Assembly: GCA_900541985.1 (NCBI GenBank)
Contig: UQLX01000026.1
Span: forward strand, 1 to 34,636
Origin: an uncultured Blautia sp.
Lineage (GTDB): Bacteria; Bacillota; Clostridia; Lachnospirales; Lachnospiraceae
Length of the DNA: 34,636 bases
Direction of reading: 5' to 3'
In this document: positions 30,086 through 34,636 of the stretch, piece after piece
Numbering within the stretch: position 1 is the stretch's first letter
How the letters are laid out: each line of letters opens with the position of its first letter
Notes under the pieces: generated by a model
What the model was told of the DNA's origin: nothing
Seen by the model: only the letters and a program-made list of their open reading frames with translations
The model's database searches: none
Position numbers and translations under genes: made by a program

Positions 30086-31669
30086 ATGAAAAAACCTAAA
30101 TTTATGACCGGCGAGGAAGCCGCAGCCATGATCAAAAGCTGCAGTACTGTTGCAACGATCGGCATGACTCTTGTTTCTGCTTCAGAAACTGTTCTGAAAG
30201 CAATCGAAAAACGCTTCCTGGAAACCGGAAGCCCCAATCACCTTACTCTGGTTCACTCTTGTGGGCAAAGTGACCGTGACAGAGGAATCCAGCACTTTGC
30301 TCATGAAGGGATGCTCCATCGGATTATAGGCGGTCACTGGGGTCTTCAGCCCCGTATGATGAAACTGATCGCCGAAAACAAAATACTGGCATATAACATT
30401 CCTCAGGGGCAATTTGCGCAGCTATATAGAAGTATGGCCGGAGGTGAACCCGGAAAAATTACCAAAGTAGGTCTTGGAACCTTCATCGATCCCCGTATAG
30501 ACGGCGGAAAAATGAATGATATCACCAAAAAAGCTCCTGATATTGTGGATATCGTCTCTATTGACGGAGAAGAATATATGCGTTATAAACCAATTCCTCT
30601 CGACTACTGTATCATTCGCGGAACTTATGTAGACGAAATGGGAAATCTCACAACAGATGAAGAAGCCATGCAGCTGGAAGTTTTTTCCGCAGTAATGGCA
30701 TGCAAAAAATTCGGTGGAAAGGTCATTGCCCAGGCAAAATATAAAGTCAAAGCCGGATCTCTCCACTGCAAACGCGTTACTGTTCCAGGAGTCTTTATTG
30801 ATGCAGTTGTTATGTGTCCCAATCCGGAAGAAGATCACCGGCAGACTCACAGCTTTGCTTTTGACCCTGCATATTGTGGCGATATCAAGGTTCCGGTTTC
30901 AAATTCAGATATTCTGGAAATGAATCTGCGCAAAGTTATCGGTCGACGCGCACTGATGGAGCTTCATGTAGACGACGTTCTTAACGTTGGAACCGGAATT
31001 CCCAACGACGTGGTAGGCCCTATCATTTCAGAAGAAGGGGTCAGTGATGATGTCACTGTAACTGTAGAATCCGGTATTTATGGGGGAATTCCTCTTGGAG
31101 GTGTGGATTTTGGTATAGCAAAAAATAATTTCGCACTTCTCAGACACGACGATCAGTTTGATTATTATAACGGTGCCGGTGTAGATGTCACCTATATGGG
31201 TGCCGGAGAGATTGATCCGGAGGGAAATGTCAATGCTACCAAATTAGGCCCAAATCCTACTGGCGCCGGAGGTTTCATTGATATCACAACCAATGCCAAA
31301 CATGTTGTGTTCTGCTCGTCCTTTACGGGAAAAGGGTTGAAATGCTCTTTTGAAGGTGGAAAACTGCATATTGATCAGGAAGGAAGTCTGATCAAATTTG
31401 TCAAAAAAGTGCAGCAGATCTCCTATAACGGAAAAATCGCACGCAATAAACATCAGAAAATGCACTATGTAACAGAAAGAGCTGTATTTGAACTTCGCCC
31501 CGAGGGACTTGTGCTTACTGAAATTGCTCCGGGAATCGACCTTCAGACACAAATTCTCAATCTTATGGAATTTAAACCTGTCATAAGTGAAAATCTGAAA
31601 GAAATGAACCCGGCAATTTTCAGCAAATCCATTCCATATGGATTAAAAGACCTGATTCGCGCACATTAA
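30086..31669 (+). CDS. Acyl-CoA:carboxylate CoA-transferase (propionate CoA-transferase/YdiF type)
   Basis: This 527-residue family I CoA-transferase carries the alpha- and beta-like halves in one chain, as in Pct and YdiF. The active-site Glu, which forms the glutamyl-CoA intermediate, is E328 in TVTVESGIYGGIPLGG. GTGIPNDVVG and GAGGFIDITTNAK are the expected C-half motifs. It moves CoA between acetyl-CoA (or another donor) and a short carboxylate. With a ligase in the same operon there are two routes to activate the substrate; perhaps one serves the imported acid and the other a product. AGGAGG precedes the ATG and the gap to the ligase is 20 bp. Confidence 0.93.
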   Translation: MKKPKFMTGEEAAAMIKSCSTVATIGMTLVSASETVLKAIEKRFLETGSPNHLTLVHSCGQSDRDRGIQHFAHEGMLHRIIGGHWGLQPRMMKLIAENKILAYNIPQGQFAQLYRSMAGGEPGKITKVGLGTFIDPRIDGGKMNDITKKAPDIVDIVSIDGEEYMRYKPIPLDYCIIRGTYVDEMGNLTTDEEAMQLEVFSAVMACKKFGGKVIAQAKYKVKAGSLHCKRVTVPGVFIDAVVMCPNPEEDHRQTHSFAFDPAYCGDIKVPVSNSDILEMNLRKVIGRRALMELHVDDVLNVGTGIPNDVVGPIISEEGVSDDVTVTVESGIYGGIPLGGVDFGIAKNNFALLRHDDQFDYYNGAGVDVTYMGAGEIDPEGNVNATKLGPNPTGAGGFIDITTNAKHVVFCSSFTGKGLKCSFEGGKLHIDQEGSLIKFVKKVQQISYNGKIARNKHQKMHYVTERAVFELRPEGLVLTEIAPGIDLQTQILNLMEFKPVISENLKEMNPAIFSKSIPYGLKDLIRAH

Positions 31670-31703
31670 AAATTTATATAAAACTATTTTAAGGAGGAAC
31701 ATT

Positions 31704-32447
31704 ATGAGATTAAAAGACAAAGTAGCAATTGTAACAGGTTCAGGACGCGGTCTTGGAAAAGGCATTGCCATGAAACTGGCAGAGGAAGGAGCAAAGGTCA
31801 TCATTGCAGATATGGCCGCTGCTGACGATACTGTTGCAGAAATCGAAGCCCTTGGCGGTACTGCTTCTGCATTTGCTGTTAATGTTTCCAAACAGGAAGA
31901 AGTACAGGCTCTTGTAAAATATGCCATTGATACCTATGGAACCCTTGATATCATGGTAAATAATGCAGGTATTAACCGCGATGGAATGCTCCACAAAATG
32001 CCTGTGGAAAACTGGCAGCTTGTCATTGATGTGGATCTGACCGGCGTTTTCTACGGAACTCAGGAAGCTCTGAAATACATGCGCACAAAGGGCAGCGGCC
32101 GCGTAATTAATATTTCCTCCGGAAGCTGGCTCGGCAATATCGGACAGGCCAATTACGCTGCTGCCAAAGCCGGCGTAGTAGGACTTACTAAAACTGCTGC
32201 AAGAGAAAGCGCAAGAAAAGGAATCACCTGTAATGTTATCTGCCCAGGATTTATTGAGACAGATATGACTCTGAAATTAAAAACCGTTAATGACGGCGCC
32301 GCATGGGACAGTATGATGCAGAGAATCCCCATGGGTTATGCAGGAAAACCGTCTGATGTAGGAAATATGGTGGCGTTTCTTGCTTCTGATGAAGCAGCTT
32401 ACATTACCTCTGAGGTCATCAATGTAGGTGGAGGAATGATCGTTTAA
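31704..32447 (+). CDS. Short-chain dehydrogenase, FabG/PhaB-like (3-oxoacyl reductase type)
   Basis: This 247-residue SDR has an intact cofactor motif VTGSGRGLGKG (residues 10-20), VNNAG at 85-89, and the active site ISSGSW (S138/S139), Y151 and K155 (ANYAAAKAG). It ends with VINVGGGMIV. FabG-like enzymes interconvert 3-hydroxyacyl and 3-oxoacyl thioesters. Between a CoA-transferase and a thiolase, the likely direction is oxidation of a 3-hydroxyacyl-CoA to the thiolase substrate. It is the third gene of the CoA operon; AAGGAGG precedes the ATG. Confidence 0.9.
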   Translation: MRLKDKVAIVTGSGRGLGKGIAMKLAEEGAKVIIADMAAADDTVAEIEALGGTASAFAVNVSKQEEVQALVKYAIDTYGTLDIMVNNAGINRDGMLHKMPVENWQLVIDVDLTGVFYGTQEALKYMRTKGSGRVINISSGSWLGNIGQANYAAAKAGVVGLTKTAARESARKGITCNVICPGFIETDMTLKLKTVNDGAAWDSMMQRIPMGYAGKPSDVGNMVAFLASDEAAYITSEVINVGGGMIV

Positions 32448-32475
32448 TATTACATTTTCAATAGGAGGAATAAAA

Positions 32476-33654
32476 ATGAAAGATGTTGTAATCGTAAGTG
32501 GAGTAAGACTTCCTGTAGGAAGCTATGGCGGAAGCCTGAAATCTGTTTCCGCAATTGATATGGGTGCAATGGTAGTAAAAGAAGCTGTCAACCGTGCTGG
32601 AATCAAGCCATCAGATGTAGATGAAGTCATCATCGGTCAGGTTGGCCAGATTGCTGAAAACGGTTTTGTCGCAAGAGCGATCAGCTTGAAAGCCGGTCTT
32701 CCAAAAGAAACAACTGCATATTCCGTAAACAGACAGTGCGGATCTTCTCTTCAGTCCATTGCTGATGCAGTTATGGAAATTCAGACCGGACAGGCAGATG
32801 TGGTTGTTGCAGGAGGCGCGGAAAATATTTCTCAGCTTCCATATTATGTAAAAGATGCACGTTGGGGAGCCCGTATGGGACACAAAACATTCGAGGATGG
32901 AGTCATCGATATTCTGACCTGGCCATTGGATGGAAATCACAACGGTGTCACAGCAGAAAATGTAGCAACAAAATATAATGTTTCCAGAGAAGAACAAGAT
33001 CAGTTTGCTCTGGAAAGTCACCAGCGCGCAGTAGCAGCGATCAAAGACGGAAAGTTCAAAGATGAAATTCTCCCTGTTGAACTGAAGGATCGCAAAGGCA
33101 ATGTAACTGTTTTCGACACAGATGAAGGTCCAAGAGAAGGACAGACTCTCGAAAAACTTGCCAAACTTCGCCCCTGTTTTGTAAAAGGCGGAACAGTTAC
33201 TGCCGGAAACTCCTCCAGCCTGAATGACGGTGCTGCTGCTGTTGTGATTATGTCTGCCGAAAAAGCCCAGGAACTTGGAGTTACTCCAAAGCTTAAAATC
33301 GTAGATTTTGCAGTAGCAGGATTTGATGCTGAGCTTATGGGGTATTCTCCTAAGTTCTCCAGTGAAAAACTGGCAAAAAAACTGGGATTAAATCTTCAGG
33401 ATATTGATATGTTTGAAATCAATGAAGCTTTCGCAAGTCAGGCATATGCAGTCAGACGAGATCTTGGACTTGATAAAGATAAAGTAAATATTTACGGCGG
33501 AGGAATTTCCATTGGTCATCCAATCGGTGCAACTGGCTGTGTTCTCACTGTAAAGGTACTTTATGAGTTAATGCGAACAGAGAAAAAAGATGCCATGATC
33601 AGTATGTGCATCGGTGGTGGACAGGGTATTTCCATGTATTTTACAAAATGCTGA
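32476..33654 (+). CDS. Thiolase (acetyl-CoA C-acyltransferase)
   Basis: This 392-residue enzyme cleaves a 3-oxoacyl-CoA with CoA to acetyl-CoA and a shortened acyl-CoA, or condenses two acetyl-CoA. The nucleophile is C88 in SVNRQCGSSLQSI. Downstream are NEAFASQAYAVRRDLG, GGGISIGHPIGATG (His) and SMCIGGGQGIS (second Cys). It is a full-length, intact member of the biosynthetic/degradative thiolase group. It closes the operon before a strong terminator. Chain-length preference is not evident. Confidence 0.94.
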   Translation: MKDVVIVSGVRLPVGSYGGSLKSVSAIDMGAMVVKEAVNRAGIKPSDVDEVIIGQVGQIAENGFVARAISLKAGLPKETTAYSVNRQCGSSLQSIADAVMEIQTGQADVVVAGGAENISQLPYYVKDARWGARMGHKTFEDGVIDILTWPLDGNHNGVTAENVATKYNVSREEQDQFALESHQRAVAAIKDGKFKDEILPVELKDRKGNVTVFDTDEGPREGQTLEKLAKLRPCFVKGGTVTAGNSSSLNDGAAAVVIMSAEKAQELGVTPKLKIVDFAVAGFDAELMGYSPKFSSEKLAKKLGLNLQDIDMFEINEAFASQAYAVRRDLGLDKDKVNIYGGGISIGHPIGATGCVLTVKVLYELMRTEKKDAMISMCIGGGQGISMYFTKC

Positions 33655-33691
33655 CCCAATTCTTCTTACTTTTCTATTGATAAATTCCTAA

Positions 33692-33740
33692 ATACAGAGC
33701 CCTCTCAGGATTGCTTTCCCGAGAGGGCTCTGTATCTGTT
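33692..33740. terminator. Terminator between the thiolase and the alpha-glucosidase fragment
   Basis: ATACAGAGCCCTCTC pairs perfectly with GAGAGGGCTCTGTAT (15 pairs, 14-base loop), followed by CTGTTTT. On the minus strand TATTTAGG follows. It serves the two convergent units. Confidence 0.85.
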
Positions 33741-33741
33741 T

Positions 33742-34588
33742 TCAGGCTTTTTCTGCTACAAAAATCTCATAAGGTCTCAATTCATATTTTTCCCCTGTAA
33801 GTCTCTCCGGTGCATCTCCGTAATTTCCCAGAACCTTCTGATATCCCTGCCAGTCTTCATCCAGCATTATAGACTGTTTTGAGCTGTCCATGTTACAGAA
33901 AACCACCAGTATATCATCACCGTACCACCTTTTATATGCCATAATTTTTGTCTGGCCTGTTTTTATAAATTCAATCTTTCCATTTGAGATTACAGGCAGC
34001 TGTTTTCTCAGATGGATCAGTTTTTTGTAGAAATTCAAGACAGAATCTTCATCCATAAGCTGTGCCTCCACAGTAATCTCCGGACGATATTTTTCTGACA
34101 TTGGAATCCATGGTTCTTTCCGGGAAAATCCACTGTTTTCCGTAGTATCCCACTGCATCGGTGTTCTCCCATTATCTCTGGATCTGCCTGCAAGTATTTC
34201 CAGTGCCTCAGCTTCTGTCTTTCCCTCTCCTCGTAGTATCTCATAGTAATTCAGGCTTTCCACATCCCGATATTGATGTACAGAAGAGTAGTGTGCATTG
34301 AGCATACCGATTTCCTCTCCCTGATAAATATAAGGTGTCCCTCTCATCAGGTGGATCATACCGGCAAGCATCTTAGCTGATTCTTTCCAGTACCGATCTT
34401 CATCTCCAAATCTTGAAACAATATGTGGCTGATCATGATTGCACCAGAACACAGCATTCCATCCATTTCCTTCCTGCATTCCCATCTGCCAGGTTTCAAA
34501 CAGTTCCTTTAATTTTTCATAATCCGGCTCCATCAGCGCCCACTTATTTCCATCCTTATAATCCACTTTTAAGTGATGAAAACTTAAC
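33742..34588 (-). pseudogene. GH13 alpha-glucosidase / oligo-1,6-glucosidase, C-terminal part only
   Basis: About 282 residues remain of an enzyme that is normally about 550. The first native residues are LSFHHLKVDYKDGNKW, which belong to the middle of the TIM barrel. Region IV with the transition-state Asp is intact (FWCNHDQPHIVSRFGDE), as are TPYIYQGEEIGM, YRDVESLNYY and GRSRDNGRTPMQWD plus the C-terminal domain. The catalytic nucleophile Asp and acid Glu lie upstream and are missing. The cut coincides with hairpin sequence at 34589-34636. Oligo-1,6-glucosidase, sucrose isomerase-type and trehalose-6-phosphate hydrolase are all possible. It may be a gene interrupted by an IS, with the other half outside the window. 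Confidence 0.82.
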
Positions 34589-34636
34589 GACCACCGGCTA
34601 AAAGCCGGTGGGTTATTTCGGGCTGAAGCCCAAACC
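34589..34636. mobile_element. Putative IS200/IS605-type element end (partial, off window)
   Basis: Two adjacent hairpins, CCACCGGC-TAAAA-GCCGGTGG (34591-34611) and GGGCT-GA-AGCCC (34620-34631), directly follow TTAAC (34584-34588). IS200/IS605 elements have subterminal hairpins and insert 3' of short motifs such as TTAC or TTTAAC, without target duplication. The sequence runs off the window before any tnpA or tnpB can be seen. A REP-like repeat is the alternative. Confidence 0.55.

Noticed and set aside
28461..33654. Bile-acid-inducible (bai)-like operon
   Set aside because: A ligase and an SDR are shared, but there is no BaiE, BaiCD, BaiH or type III CoA-transferase, and the CoA-transferase is of the Pct/YdiF type with a thiolase beside it.
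28461..33654. Butyrate-forming central pathway
   Set aside because: No crotonase, butyryl-CoA dehydrogenase or Etf genes are present. Linkage to a Liv importer and LacI-type operators favours substrate catabolism.
1..34636. CRISPR array or prophage
   Set aside because: No regularly spaced repeats, cas genes, integrase, capsid or terminase genes were seen. Repeats found are explained by the IS ends and the target duplication.

Overview
This window looks like a chromosomal segment of a gut-type Firmicute, most likely in the Lachnospiraceae (Blautia/Dorea/Coprococcus-like; the genus is not decided). The reasons are strong AGGAGG ribosome binding sites, TTGACA/TATAAT promoters with 17-bp spacers, tRNA genes without encoded CCA, and a gene set that includes XpaC-like, VanZ-like, DUF5067-like and DUF378 proteins, an ATP-type PEP carboxykinase and MetY. 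I see no prophage and no CRISPR array. Both window edges cut genes, and the right edge lies inside what looks like the end of an IS200/IS605-type element.

Layout. 1-1261: XpaC-like membrane-associated protein (minus, runs off the left edge). 1358-2481: ilvE. 2583-4029: thyA-folA operon (minus), back to back with a vanZ-like gene whose promoter predicts a leaderless mRNA. 4602-9218: sulfur amino-acid operon (minus), metY plus a polar amino-acid ABC importer. It has a consensus promoter, an operator-like palindrome, a Cys/Met-rich 38-residue leader peptide and an intrinsic terminator just before the metY ribosome binding site. 9261-10889: an intact IS4-type insertion sequence with 23-bp inverted repeats and a 10-bp target duplication, inserted in the hairpin of another terminator. 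10916-13229: a small membrane protein, malQ and a 55-residue lipoprotein. 13289-15974: an alpha/beta hydrolase, a DUF5067-like protein, DUF378 and a small coupled protein. 16042-17585: tRNA-Gly(GCC), tRNA-Gly(TCC), cysE, tRNA-Ser(CGA) and tRNA-Trp(CCA). 17680-21478: an RluA-type pseudouridine synthase, pckA and ansA.

21534-33654: the most interesting accessory region. A LacI-family regulator is followed by two divergent operons. The minus-strand operon encodes a KduD-like dehydrogenase and a complete Liv-type importer (livH, M, G, F and a binding protein). The plus-strand operon encodes an acyl-CoA ligase, a Pct/YdiF-type CoA-transferase, a FabG/PhaB-like dehydrogenase and a thiolase. The intergenic region has one promoter per direction and LacI-type operators sharing GAAAACG just downstream of each predicted transcription start. 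I infer an inducible pathway that imports an organic acid, activates it to a CoA thioester, oxidises the beta position and cleaves it to acetyl-CoA. The substrate cannot be read from the sequence.

33742-34636: the C-terminal part of a GH13 alpha-glucosidase, cut by the putative IS200/IS605 end.
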